Assembly: GCA_016872215.1 (NCBI GenBank)
Contig: VHAX01000024.1
Span: 1-33,302, forward strand
Source: Sphingomonadales bacterium
GTDB taxonomy: Bacteria > Bacteroidota > Bacteroidia > UBA7662
Length of the DNA stretch: 33,302 nucleotides
Reading direction: 5' to 3'
The translations under genes and the position numbers were made by a program. Numbering within the stretch: the stretch's first letter is position 1; every line of letters starts with the position of its first letter. The notes below the pieces were generated by a model. That model worked only from the letters and a program-made list of their open reading frames with translations, ran no database searches and had not been told where the DNA came from. Below, piece after piece: positions 16,451-24,787 of this stretch.

Positions 16451-17797
16451 ATGAAGCGTCGGACATTTCTGAAAAAGGCGGGACTCACCGCAGCGGGTAC
16501 ATTGGTGCTGCCTTATTTTTTGCCCGGTGGACGTTTGTTCGCTGCAACGGGTCGACAGCTGGCAAGCCACGTTGTGTATGTCATGTTTGCCGGTGGGGTG
16601 CGCCAGCAGGAATCGGTGCTGCAACGCTACCTCGATGATGCGCAGCAGTTCCCCGTTGGGGGTAATATCATGCTGAATATGCTCAACGGCGCCCAGCCCG
16701 TGGCTAAACGGGTCTATGGCACCGACGTGGCGGGGGAGCCCAGAGGTAGCGCACCCATACCGGCTGTGCTCCAACAAACCCTGCAAAGCATGGGCACTTT
16801 GTTTCCGGAGGTGCGTGCCACAACCGCCGGACATTTTTCCGGACTCAATACACTGCTCACTGGGAATACCGGCGCTAGCCAGGGCTTGCGTGAAAAACCC
16901 TTGTCACCCACCATATTCGAATACCTGCGCCGCCACGGGGGCATTCCGGCGAGCAAAGTCTGGTTTGTAGGCAACCGCATTGGCAACAGCATCCCGCTGC
17001 TCAACTACAGCGAACACGCCTCATATGGAATAAAGTATGGGGGCAATTTTCTGGCGCCGAATGTCACGTTTTCCCCCGCCGGAAGAACGCACCTCAGCAA
17101 TGCCCGGATTTACCATCCCGAGGAGGAGCTCGAGCCCATGCTGCAGATGAAGTATTTTTTGAACAATACTTACACATCCGCCGGGGGTATCCAATTGCCC
17201 GAGATTGGGAATACAGATGTAGAAAAGGATCAGATAAGAGTTTTCGTACGGGACACCTTTGTGCGGCAGCAGCAGGGACAAATCGCAATGCCTCCTGTGG
17301 CCGATAACGGCGACCTGAGGAATGTGGGTTTTGCCTGCGAGGTCATCAAAGCCTTTAAACCTACCCTAACCGTTGTGAATATGGATTCGGTGGATGGATG
17401 CCACAGCAATTTTACGAGCTATCTGCGATCGCTTCACAGGGCCGATCACGCCGTTGGTTTCCTGTGGAATTTCATACAAAATCAGGTGCCCGAAATGGCC
17501 GGAAATACCATTTTCATCATCTCACCCGAACACGGCCGCAACCTGAATCCGAACCCTATACAAGACGAAAACGACTGGTATGCCTACGACCACAGCGACC
17601 AGAATTCGATGCGGGTGTTCACCATTATGGTAGGCCCTAATGTTCCCCAGAACCTTTCGGTCGGCTCCGCAACCAATCCCGTCGGGTCGCTGATGGACAA
17701 CGTGCTCACCATTGGCGATATACTTGGGGTGAAGCAGAACATCGTGGCCTCCGGTCTGGTGTCGGCACAAGCCCGCAGTCTATTCGACCGGATATGA
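16451..17797 (+). CDS. Tat-exported DUF1501/sulfatase-like protein
   Basis: 448 residues. The N-terminus MKRRTFLKKAGLTAAGTLVL is a textbook Tat signal (RRTFLK). The mature part looks like the alkaline-phosphatase/sulfatase superfamily, close to the DUF1501 group: HVVYVMFAGGVRQQ at the start, VVNMDSVDGCHSNFTSYLRS and then VGFLWNFIQ, and near the end FIISPEHGRN and YAYDHSD, which hold the Asp/His residues expected to bind metal. The nucleophile Ser/Thr position is not clear, so hydrolase activity is unproven; many DUF1501 proteins have no assigned activity. In planctomycetes, DUF1501 genes sit beside c-type cytochrome genes, as here. The stop overlaps the next start (ATGATG). Confidence 0.75.
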   Translation: MKRRTFLKKAGLTAAGTLVLPYFLPGGRLFAATGRQLASHVVYVMFAGGVRQQESVLQRYLDDAQQFPVGGNIMLNMLNGAQPVAKRVYGTDVAGEPRGSAPIPAVLQQTLQSMGTLFPEVRATTAGHFSGLNTLLTGNTGASQGLREKPLSPTIFEYLRRHGGIPASKVWFVGNRIGNSIPLLNYSEHASYGIKYGGNFLAPNVTFSPAGRTHLSNARIYHPEEELEPMLQMKYFLNNTYTSAGGIQLPEIGNTDVEKDQIRVFVRDTFVRQQQGQIAMPPVADNGDLRNVGFACEVIKAFKPTLTVVNMDSVDGCHSNFTSYLRSLHRADHAVGFLWNFIQNQVPEMAGNTIFIISPEHGRNLNPNPIQDENDWYAYDHSDQNSMRVFTIMVGPNVPQNLSVGSATNPVGSLMDNVLTIGDILGVKQNIVASGLVSAQARSLFDRI

Positions 17798-18657
17798 TGG
17801 AAATGAAGGGCACATTGAGAATAGGATACTGGCAATGCATATGGCTCACCATAGGCGTATTCGTTCTCCTGTTGATGGGAGCCTGCTCCAAAAACAAGGG
17901 TCCTGAAAACCCTTTCGACGATCCCAAAAACAAGCCACCCATCACCAATAACCCCATCGATTCGTTGGGGATAGACAATTTTGCGGGGCTCCAACGTGAT
18001 ATTTTCAAAAAAACCTGCAGCAATTCCGGATGCCACGACGGAACGTTCGAACCCGATTTCCGCACCATTGAGAGTTCCTACAATACGCTGGTCTACCAAC
18101 CCGTCATCAAAAACAACCCGTCGGGCAGCTTCGTGCATCGGGTGGTGCCTGGTAATGCGCAGGCATCGGTACTGTATGAACGGGTGGTGCGCGACATCGA
18201 CGGCATTTCGGGAATCATGCCCCTGTCGGTCGACCCGGATAGCGATTGGCCCACCCGAAAAACGACCTATATCAACGCCATCGTGGCCTGGATCAACGCC
18301 GGTGCCAAAGACATGTTCGGCAACCCCCCGGGTAATGGTCCCGCCAACCCCAAAATACAGGGTGTGGTCTTCGGCGAGCACGACGCCATATTATCCTTTA
18401 TGGGTGGAACACCACCCAGGGTCGTGTGCATCAACCAAGTGACGGGAGTGCGTTATGAATTGCCCGTGAAGCCGTTTGCGTCAGGCAAAACAGAGATAGG
18501 ACTGTTTGCGGAAAGTGTGGTGTATGAACATAAAGTTGATCTGGACCCGCTCCCTTATGGCCGTTACCTGATTTGGATCCCACAGACTCCAGAGCCCACC
18601 CATGATTGGATTCGGCGTCGACTAACCCTTCAGCATTATGCGCGCAGATCGCCTTAA
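17794..18657 (+). CDS. lipoprotein with cytochrome-c-like CX4CH motif
   Basis: 287 residues with signal VFVLLLMGACSK and a lipid-attachment Cys. The mature part holds FKKTCSNSGCHDGTFEPDFR, a CX4CH heme-attachment-like sequence, then SYNTLVYQPVIKN, GNAQASVLYERV, IMPLSVDPDSDWP and AIVAWINAGAKD, the layout of the PSCyt-like c domains seen in surface proteins of Bacteroidota and Planctomycetes (the Met of IMP is the usual axial ligand). The C-terminal 100 residues are strand-rich and unassigned. It overlaps the sulfatase-like gene upstream by 4 bases and the next gene by 20. It could be a heme sensor or electron carrier on the envelope. The CX4CH spacing differs from the common CX2CH, so heme binding is likely but not certain. 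Confidence 0.75.
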   Translation: MMEMKGTLRIGYWQCIWLTIGVFVLLLMGACSKNKGPENPFDDPKNKPPITNNPIDSLGIDNFAGLQRDIFKKTCSNSGCHDGTFEPDFRTIESSYNTLVYQPVIKNNPSGSFVHRVVPGNAQASVLYERVVRDIDGISGIMPLSVDPDSDWPTRKTTYINAIVAWINAGAKDMFGNPPGNGPANPKIQGVVFGEHDAILSFMGGTPPRVVCINQVTGVRYELPVKPFASGKTEIGLFAESVVYEHKVDLDPLPYGRYLIWIPQTPEPTHDWIRRRLTLQHYARRSP

Positions 18658-19108
18658 ATCAGTCATCAAACCGGGCATTGGGCTTATGGTCATGACTCTG
18701 TTTTTAGGCTGTCGACCAGAGCGGGTCACGCGTATTGAATTGCCCCCGGCAATCCGGATTGTGTCGGTGTCGCCACTGGAGTTGACCGAATTCACCGATA
18801 GGGTCACAGTCGAACTGGGCTACGAAGATGGTGACGGGGATATGGGAAGCCTAAACCCCGATGAGTTGATGTTGGAAGTGAAAGACGATCGACTCGAGCA
18901 GGCCGACTTCTATTTCGTGCCTCCTTTGAGTCCACCCGGTAGCAATGTGCCCATCCGCGGGACCCTGATTTTCAGGCTGAATGGCACCTTTTTGTTTGGG
19001 AACGGCGCATACGAAGAGACCCGCTTCACCATCCGACTGCGCGACCGTTCCGGATTTTGGAGCAATACAGTAGTCACGCCAATCGTCCGCATCAACCGGA
19101 GGGTGTGA
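18638..19108 (+). CDS. small lipoprotein with a single beta-sandwich-like domain
   Basis: 156 residues: signal MVMTLFLGC with lipobox Cys, then an all-beta pattern with YEDGDGDMGSLNPDELMLEV, FYFVPPLSPPG, IRGTLIFRLNG and RLRDRSGFWSN near the C-terminus. The EDGDGD plus RDRxGxxSN combination is common in Bacteroidota lipoproteins of unknown function with an Ig-like fold. Acidic DGDGD could bind calcium. It overlaps the preceding gene by 20 bases and its stop overlaps the next ATG (TGATG), so it belongs to the same unit. Confidence 0.7.
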   Translation: MRADRLKSVIKPGIGLMVMTLFLGCRPERVTRIELPPAIRIVSVSPLELTEFTDRVTVELGYEDGDGDMGSLNPDELMLEVKDDRLEQADFYFVPPLSPPGSNVPIRGTLIFRLNGTFLFGNGAYEETRFTIRLRDRSGFWSNTVVTPIVRINRRV

Positions 19109-22100
19109 TGGCGAGGTGGTGTTTGTTCCTGCTGTTGCTTTGTCCCACGGCACTGGTTTGGGCGCAAAATCCGGTCTATGTAATGAGCAACCAGACGGTG
19201 GGCGATTGCAAGGCTTTTTTTTTGGATTCAGGTGGAAATCCGGTTCAACCAGGTAATTATGCCAACAATGAGAACTACACCTTTGTCATCAGTATACCGG
19301 TGGCACAGCAGATTGTGATGAGTTTTCAGAATTTTTGTACCGAGGTGCTGTTCGACGTCCTCCGCGTATATGATGGACCCGATACCAGTTCTTCCCTCAT
19401 CGGCTCGTTTTCTGGTAATGTTTCGCCACCGGTACTGCGGGCATTCAGTGGTGCTATGACCCTTCATTTTCGCTCAGACCTCAATGTGGTTTGTACGGGT
19501 TGGAATGCCTCTTGGTATGCGGTCGTGCCCCCCCCGGTACCGCCTGTCATCACCAGTGCTACTGCACAGTGCCTTACATCGAGCATCGAGATCGACCTAA
19601 GCGGAAAAGTGCATTGCGATTCAGTCTACGCGGCTGCGTTTGCCCTGAGCGGAACACCGGCGCGGACTGTTGTGGCGGCCCAAGCCTTGAATTGCGCGGG
19701 CGACAGCACCTCACAGGTGCGGTTGATAGTCAATAGTCCCTTCTCGGATTGCGCAAATTATTCTGTGTTATGGGCACTGAATATGCTCGATTTTTGCGAC
19801 AGCCTTTATGTATTCCCTTTGAATACATCTTTTGTCATTAATGATTGCCCGTTAGCGGTTACCCTCAACGCCAGCAACGATTCCATTTGCGTGGGTGGAT
19901 GTATAACACTTACGGCCCAGCCTTCGGGGGGTGATTGCCAATACACGTATTCCTGGAATCCGTCACTGCCGCTGACCGCCGGGCCGCATCAGGTTTGTCC
20001 ACCTCCCGGCACGACAACCTACTCGGTCAGCGTACAGGATGTGCGGGGCAATGGACCTGTTAGTGCTTCCATAACAATCCTGGTTTCACCGGTGCCCGAT
20101 GCGGGGTCAGATACCACCGTTTGCCTGCAGTCGTCCCCATTTAATTTATCGCCACGTGTATTACCCGCGGGCGGACGGTTTACAGGGCCGGGCATTACCC
20201 AGGCGCAATTGGGCACATTCAATCCTACCACGGCGGGTGTTGGTGTACACAACATCTTTTACGATCGTTTGGGCTGTCGTGATTCTCTCAGGATAACGGT
20301 CGTGCATGTGCAGGCCGGACCAACGCTCGCGGCTTGTCCGTCCGCCCCTGCTTTTCAGTTGACTGGGGCTATGCCTCCAGGCGGGGTGTGGTCTGGGCCA
20401 CGGGTCACACCGGGCGGGTTATACACTCCGGCCGATTCGGCACGGACCGATACTCTATACTACACCGCTCTGGGGTGCAGCAGCATGCGGATTGTTATGA
20501 TCGACACGATAGAAATATCTGGTCCTGCCACGGTTTGTCAGAATGCCCCTGTATTTACCCTTCAGTTTACTCCCGCGGGTGGTTTTTGGTCAGGTTCGGG
20601 CGTCACGGACACCCTCCTTGGGCGCTTCAACCCCGCAAACATGGCTGTGGGACTCAATTGGCTGGTGTATCGGGTGAATGGCTGTCGCGATAGTCTACCG
20701 GTGCAGCTGATCCAAATTGATGCCGGCCCTATGCGTACCTATTGCCCGTTAAACGCCCCCGTCCTCCTGCCACCTGGTGTACCGGCGGGGGGCATCTGGT
20801 CGGGTCCGGGTATACTGAATCCATCCACGGGACTGTTCAATCCGAATGTGAATGGCAATTTCTCCAGCCAGACTTTTGCCATTTATTCCCTCGGGGGTTG
20901 TTCTGATAGTCTGATCATCCGCCTGATTCGCACCAATCTGGGGCCGGATACGGTGGCACGCTGCCTTACCGACGGGGTATATGGCCTGTCGGCAGCTACC
21001 CTCAACCGAAACCCGACCGGAGGGGTCTGGAGCGGTCCCGGGGTTAATCCGGCCGGTAACGGAAGTTTCAACCCCGCACTGGTAGGGGTTGGATTTCACC
21101 GCTTGTATTATACCGCGAACGGGTGCTTCGATAGCGTGGTCATAAGGGTCGATCCGCGCCCCGTTTTGCAACCCGATACCGTGGTGTGTGTTTTGGCGCC
21201 CTCCTTCTTGTTGCGCAGCAGCGTTGTGGGCGGTATCTGGTGGGGACCTGGGATTACAGGCCCGGCGACCGGACTCTTTAATCCATCTGTGGCTGGGATC
21301 GGTGTGCACCGGGTCATACAGGCCTTCACCGGTGGTTGTCGCGATACCCTTTATGTGACCGTACAAGCTATCCCCAACCCTCAGTTTAATGTCAATCCAG
21401 CTACGTTTTGCTACCGCGATACGCTTTGGACACTCAATGCATCACCTCCCGGAGGTATATTTACTGGCCCGGGGATTGTGGGAAGCCAGTTTAATCCACG
21501 ATTAGCCGGAGTTGGCTCCCACTGGTTGGTCTATTCGGTGGGTGCAGGGCTCTGCCTTCGCCGCGACAGTGCCCGAGTGACGGTGCTCAACCGCCTATCT
21601 ATAACCCTTTCCCTACCCAAAGATACCTTTTGTGTGGGGGAAACGGTCCGCATTTTTGCCTCAGGTACGGGCGGAGTGCCCTCTAAGAATATTGTTTGGT
21701 TCCCGGGTGGAATAGATACCGATACCCTGGTTTTTTCCGCCATAGCATCTGGATGGTACCGCGCCGTGTTGAGTGATGGTTGCAGCAATGTGTCGACCGA
21801 CTCCGTTTTTATTTATGTGCATCCCCCCCTTTTGTATCAAAAGGTGCAGACTCTGGTGGGCTGCTATGACAGCCTGGGTACATTTGAAATTCGATATCCA
21901 GTTGGTAGTCCATACCGAATCCGATGGCTTACACAGCCCGTCGTGAACGGACCTGTTCTGATACGTCCACAAGGGAATTATACCTTTAGTTTGACCGACA
22001 CCGTAACCGGATGCACCACAACTGATACGGTGAACATGCGCGGGCATCCGTTCATCACGGCTCGCTTTTCGGTAAACCCCAATCGCAGCAGCTGCGCGGA

Positions 22101-22590
22101 GCTCCATGAGGCTGAATTCACCCTGCTCGATCTCTCGGTTGGAGCCACAACAGGCATCTGGTATCCGGGCGATGGGAGCCAAATTCCCTATATTCCGGGG
22201 CAATACCCACGATTCCAGTATGCCGATACTGGGCGCTACATCATTCGCCTATATGTAGAAAACGCGGCTGGCTGCAGCGCAGAAATGGAGCAAACGGTAT
22301 GCGTGAAAATAACCCCCCGCATTTTAGCACCCGACGCTTTTACCCCCAATTTGGACGGCAAAAACGACTCCTTTCTTGTGGTGTCCTTTGGAATAACCGA
22401 TATGGAAACCCGGATCTATGACCGCTGGGGGCATCAGGTCTTTTTTTCCGACCTGCTCAATTTTCGGTGGGATGGCACGGAGTCGGGCAACCCACTTCCC
22501 GCTAGTGTGTATCCCTACGTCATCCGATACCGCGAATACAATGGCCGTTCCAACCGAATATTCCGCGGAACGATTCAGCTGATTCGTTAG
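19108..22590 (+). CDS. CUB-domain repeat protein with gliding-motility type B T9SS C-terminal domain
   Basis: 1160 residues from ATG 19108, chosen over the ATG at 19057 because it directly starts the signal MARWCLFLLLLCPTALVWAQ and overlaps the upstream stop. A CUB domain spans about residues 25-145 (LRVYDGPDTSSSLIGSFSG, two pairs of Cys). Strand-rich regions follow, then seven repeats of 45-75 residues (about 350-830), each beginning PxGGxWSGPGV, with FNPxxxGVG in the middle and a CRDS-like end. A PKD-like segment lies near 990-1060. The last 90 residues (FTPNLDGKNDSFLV, IYDRWGHQVF, WDGTESGNPLPASVYPYVI) are the type B gliding-motility sorting domain used by T9SS. Expected to be displayed or released by the T9SS as the surface partner of the cluster. 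It contains T9 (19215-19223) and C8 (19528-19535) homopolymer runs. Confidence 0.85.
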   Translation: MARWCLFLLLLCPTALVWAQNPVYVMSNQTVGDCKAFFLDSGGNPVQPGNYANNENYTFVISIPVAQQIVMSFQNFCTEVLFDVLRVYDGPDTSSSLIGSFSGNVSPPVLRAFSGAMTLHFRSDLNVVCTGWNASWYAVVPPPVPPVITSATAQCLTSSIEIDLSGKVHCDSVYAAAFALSGTPARTVVAAQALNCAGDSTSQVRLIVNSPFSDCANYSVLWALNMLDFCDSLYVFPLNTSFVINDCPLAVTLNASNDSICVGGCITLTAQPSGGDCQYTYSWNPSLPLTAGPHQVCPPPGTTTYSVSVQDVRGNGPVSASITILVSPVPDAGSDTTVCLQSSPFNLSPRVLPAGGRFTGPGITQAQLGTFNPTTAGVGVHNIFYDRLGCRDSLRITVVHVQAGPTLAACPSAPAFQLTGAMPPGGVWSGPRVTPGGLYTPADSARTDTLYYTALGCSSMRIVMIDTIEISGPATVCQNAPVFTLQFTPAGGFWSGSGVTDTLLGRFNPANMAVGLNWLVYRVNGCRDSLPVQLIQIDAGPMRTYCPLNAPVLLPPGVPAGGIWSGPGILNPSTGLFNPNVNGNFSSQTFAIYSLGGCSDSLIIRLIRTNLGPDTVARCLTDGVYGLSAATLNRNPTGGVWSGPGVNPAGNGSFNPALVGVGFHRLYYTANGCFDSVVIRVDPRPVLQPDTVVCVLAPSFLLRSSVVGGIWWGPGITGPATGLFNPSVAGIGVHRVIQAFTGGCRDTLYVTVQAIPNPQFNVNPATFCYRDTLWTLNASPPGGIFTGPGIVGSQFNPRLAGVGSHWLVYSVGAGLCLRRDSARVTVLNRLSITLSLPKDTFCVGETVRIFASGTGGVPSKNIVWFPGGIDTDTLVFSAIASGWYRAVLSDGCSNVSTDSVFIYVHPPLLYQKVQTLVGCYDSLGTFEIRYPVGSPYRIRWLTQPVVNGPVLIRPQGNYTFSLTDTVTGCTTTDTVNMRGHPFITARFSVNPNRSSCAELHEAEFTLLDLSVGATTGIWYPGDGSQIPYIPGQYPRFQYADTGRYIIRLYVENAAGCSAEMEQTVCVKITPRILAPDAFTPNLDGKNDSFLVVSFGITDMETRIYDRWGHQVFFSDLLNFRWDGTESGNPLPASVYPYVIRYREYNGRSNRIFRGTIQLIR

Positions 22591-22636
22591 TACAACATTG
22601 GGACTGGGTGACTGCTCTCACGGCCCGGACTACTCA

Positions 22637-22795
22637 TAGCCAAATTCGTGTAGCGCTTATAACATCCTCAATTTTATTTTGGATTGGTCACGGACTACAT
22701 TTAGGTAGTGCAAGTGTCTACACTCAATATTCTGTTCGACGCTTATGAACTACATTCGGTTAGCGCGTGTGTTCCCCCTCATTTTTTCATCTGGA
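22637..22795. repeat. three degenerate copies of a 55-bp repeat in a convergent spacer
   Basis: ATTCGTGTAGCGC at 22644, ATTTAGGTAGTGC at 22699 and ATTCGGTTAGCGC at 22754 are exactly 55 bases apart, and each is followed by CTCA plus a T-rich stretch (22667, 22723, 22778). GRACTAC precedes copies two and three. Copy two can fold as ACTAC-ATTTAG-GTAGT. The third copy runs into the 3' end of the - strand gene. Position between convergent genes suggests a transcript-end role, unproven. Confidence 0.6.
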
Positions 22796-24188
22796 CCACA
22801 CCTTGGCCGAGGGGTGGACACTCCAAATCGATATGTTCGTCGCCACGTTCATAGGGCAGGTACTGAAAAATCAATTGAAACATCTCGTCGGTGGTTTTCA
22901 TGCTGCTGGTGGTTTCGTTGAAGTCACGCGGCGGTGAAAAGGGGTTCCGCGGATTAATAGCGCGGTTGTCGAATGTTCCAAAGGCCCACACCACCGAACC
23001 GGATGGAATATGCTTTGGCTTACGAAACACATAGGTATACTGCCAGCGAAAATCCCATTTCGGAATGGAAACCAGAGGTATGGTGTCGCCTGTCGGAACC
23101 ACTGCAAATGCCTTGAAGTTAGTACCCAGCAAGTGCATGTGCGGATTCACACTAATCATCGAGATATCTGAACGAATCAGCGCCCTGGTGTGAAATGTGC
23201 GGATGGTGCCTGCCGGGATGTTGAAGCGGGGCACAATCTCCGATATACCCAGGCTGCCTAATTGGGTTTCCATAAGCGGACGAACGGGTGGCTTGTCCAT
23301 GAAAAACAGGTTCAGCGTGGAGTAGTCGAAGGTATCGTGCAAAGAAGGACCATAATGCTGGTCGTTGAGAAGAAATGCCACGCTTTTACCAAGTTTAAAT
23401 CCCCCAATGCCATCAGGGAATGTGAGTGGATTCATGCCGGGGAGGTAGTTGAAGACCGACAAAGTCAACGGTGGGTAACTTCCGTTGTCGTTGAGTAAAT
23501 GGATGAACCTAAATGCCGCATCCATGTCTTGGAAACTGTCGCGGTAGGCATAGTAGGGCCCTTCCATCGGCTGCTTTTTCTGATCTTTGGTGTAGTGTAC
23601 TATATGCCCGTTGGTGTGGTGTACGAGCCTCCGGTTGCCCGGAATATACTCCACAGCCCGCAGAAAGGTGTCGAATGGGAGTTCGAACGGCACTTTCACC
23701 ATCATGAACCGGTCGGTATTATCTCCCGGTAGTGGCACGGGTTCCATGAAGCGCACCACCCAATCAGGGCGACCAAGCATGGAACCTTCAGGAAAGCTGG
23801 GCATCGACAAGCCTGATGTGTCGCCAGGCGCACAACCTTCTTCGACCCATCGCGCCAAAAGTTCAATTTCGTGATCGCTCAGTCGTTTCTCTCCAATAAA
23901 CGAAACATACTCGGGATCCGCCGGCCAAGGGGGCATGTAGCGCGACTTCGTGACTTTGCAAATGGTTTTGGCTTTCTTCCGTACCTGCTGATAGGTGATG
24001 AGGGGAAACGGACCTGCCGCGCCAGGGCGGTGACAAGGAGTACAGTTTCGGTGGATAATTGGGGCTATATGTTGGGCAAAATTGGGCGAAGAGTCCGATT
24101 TTTCACCGAATTCAAAACCACACGCCGACAATGCAGCGATCATTCCCAACACCAACAATCTATGAATCAAGCGCATCCTGAGCATCAA
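22779..24188 (-). CDS. lipoprotein with c-type heme and copper type II monooxygenase-like domains
   Basis: 469 residues with a lipoprotein signal ending LSACGFEFG; the start may be the second Met (MRLIHR) and not the first. A heme site NCTPCHRPG lies near residues 47-55, with YMPPWPADP supplying a candidate Met ligand. The C-terminal part resembles copper type II ascorbate-dependent monooxygenases as found in bacterial redoxin gene pairs: VHHTNGHIVHY near 188 and SVNPHMHLLGTNFK near 347, the His clusters that bind copper. This fusion is common in Bacteroidota and Planctomycetes and sits next to a redoxin lipoprotein. The gene overlaps its upstream partner by 4 bases. Substrate is unknown; probably envelope-located redox chemistry. 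Confidence 0.75.
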   Translation of the reverse strand: MMLRMRLIHRLLVLGMIAALSACGFEFGEKSDSSPNFAQHIAPIIHRNCTPCHRPGAAGPFPLITYQQVRKKAKTICKVTKSRYMPPWPADPEYVSFIGEKRLSDHEIELLARWVEEGCAPGDTSGLSMPSFPEGSMLGRPDWVVRFMEPVPLPGDNTDRFMMVKVPFELPFDTFLRAVEYIPGNRRLVHHTNGHIVHYTKDQKKQPMEGPYYAYRDSFQDMDAAFRFIHLLNDNGSYPPLTLSVFNYLPGMNPLTFPDGIGGFKLGKSVAFLLNDQHYGPSLHDTFDYSTLNLFFMDKPPVRPLMETQLGSLGISEIVPRFNIPAGTIRTFHTRALIRSDISMISVNPHMHLLGTNFKAFAVVPTGDTIPLVSIPKWDFRWQYTYVFRKPKHIPSGSVVWAFGTFDNRAINPRNPFSPPRDFNETTSSMKTTDEMFQLIFQYLPYERGDEHIDLECPPLGQGVVQMKK

Positions 24189-24712
24189 TCAAATTCAATA
24201 AAGCATCCGACAGCAGGAATCTGTGTGTAGGGCAGGGGCCGCTTCTCCTTTAGTGCAAGAAGATTTTCGCGGAGGTAGCGCCTACCAACCACACTTCTTT
24301 TGACACCGAGCTCAGGCAGGGCATCATCGATTGCTCCCCGATACAGGATTTGTCCACCCCCATCAACCAGCATAACCTCTGGGGTTACCTCGGCACCCCA
24401 ATAGTTCACATATTCCATTTGGGGATCGTGTATCACATCGAAAGGCAGAGGATGTTGATCCTTGAATTGCCTGCACTCCTCCCCACTGGCTGCCGTTCCA
24501 GGTATGATGCCCGTCATTTTTACCTGATGGCCCCATGTTTCGTGTATTTTTCTCAATTCAGGGATGTAATAAAGTGAAATGGGGCAGTCGGGCGCTAAAA
24601 AGACAATCAGTTCAATCTCAGAACTATTTATGCGACCCGCGCCACTACAAGAGGCCAGAATCCACATAGGAATTAGTAGTCCCGGAGCGAACCAATTGAA
24701 TCGTGTTTTCAT
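24185..24712 (-). CDS. redoxin-like (thioredoxin-fold) lipoprotein
   Basis: 175 residues with signal PMWILASCSG (lipobox Cys). The thioredoxin fold is visible: VFLAPDCPISLYYIPELRKI with the active-site region near residue 43, then VTPEVMLVDGGGQILYRGAI. The usual CXXC is CPIS, so only the first Cys is kept; the C-terminal PAVGCFI supplies a second Cys, as in the redoxin proteins paired with cytochrome-c/monooxygenase genes. Translationally coupled to that downstream gene (ATGA overlap), it probably supports heme or copper maturation or acts as a peroxiredoxin-like partner. A TATTTTTG box lies 35 bases upstream of the start. Confidence 0.75.
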   Translation of the reverse strand: MKTRFNWFAPGLLIPMWILASCSGAGRINSSEIELIVFLAPDCPISLYYIPELRKIHETWGHQVKMTGIIPGTAASGEECRQFKDQHPLPFDVIHDPQMEYVNYWGAEVTPEVMLVDGGGQILYRGAIDDALPELGVKRSVVGRRYLRENLLALKEKRPLPYTQIPAVGCFIEFD

Positions 24713-24746
24713 GAATAAACTGAATTTTGTGCCCCCACAGCTTCGT

Positions 24747-24754
24747 CAAAAATA
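24747..24754 (-). promoter_or_regulatory. -7 promoter element (TATTTTTG) before the redoxin gene
   Basis: The - strand reads TATTTTTG, matching TAnnTTTG, in the 75-base gap between cdsA and the redoxin gene. No -33 box was seen. It suggests the redoxin/monooxygenase pair can be transcribed apart from cdsA. Confidence 0.4.
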
Positions 24755-24787
24755 CGACGCAGCACGACACCCCGTCTACCTACAGGA

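Noticed and set aside
17584-18381. 265-codon open frame on the - strand
   Set aside because: It is opposite two well-supported genes (sulfatase-like and heme-like lipoproteins), with no domain or signal of its own.
19057-19107. Earlier start for the CUB protein
   Set aside because: It places 17 charged residues before a clear signal peptide and lies wholly in the previous gene.
20749-21366. 205-codon open frame on the - strand
   Set aside because: Antisense of the GGxWSGPG repeats in the CUB protein; the Pro/Gly-rich content explains the lack of stops.
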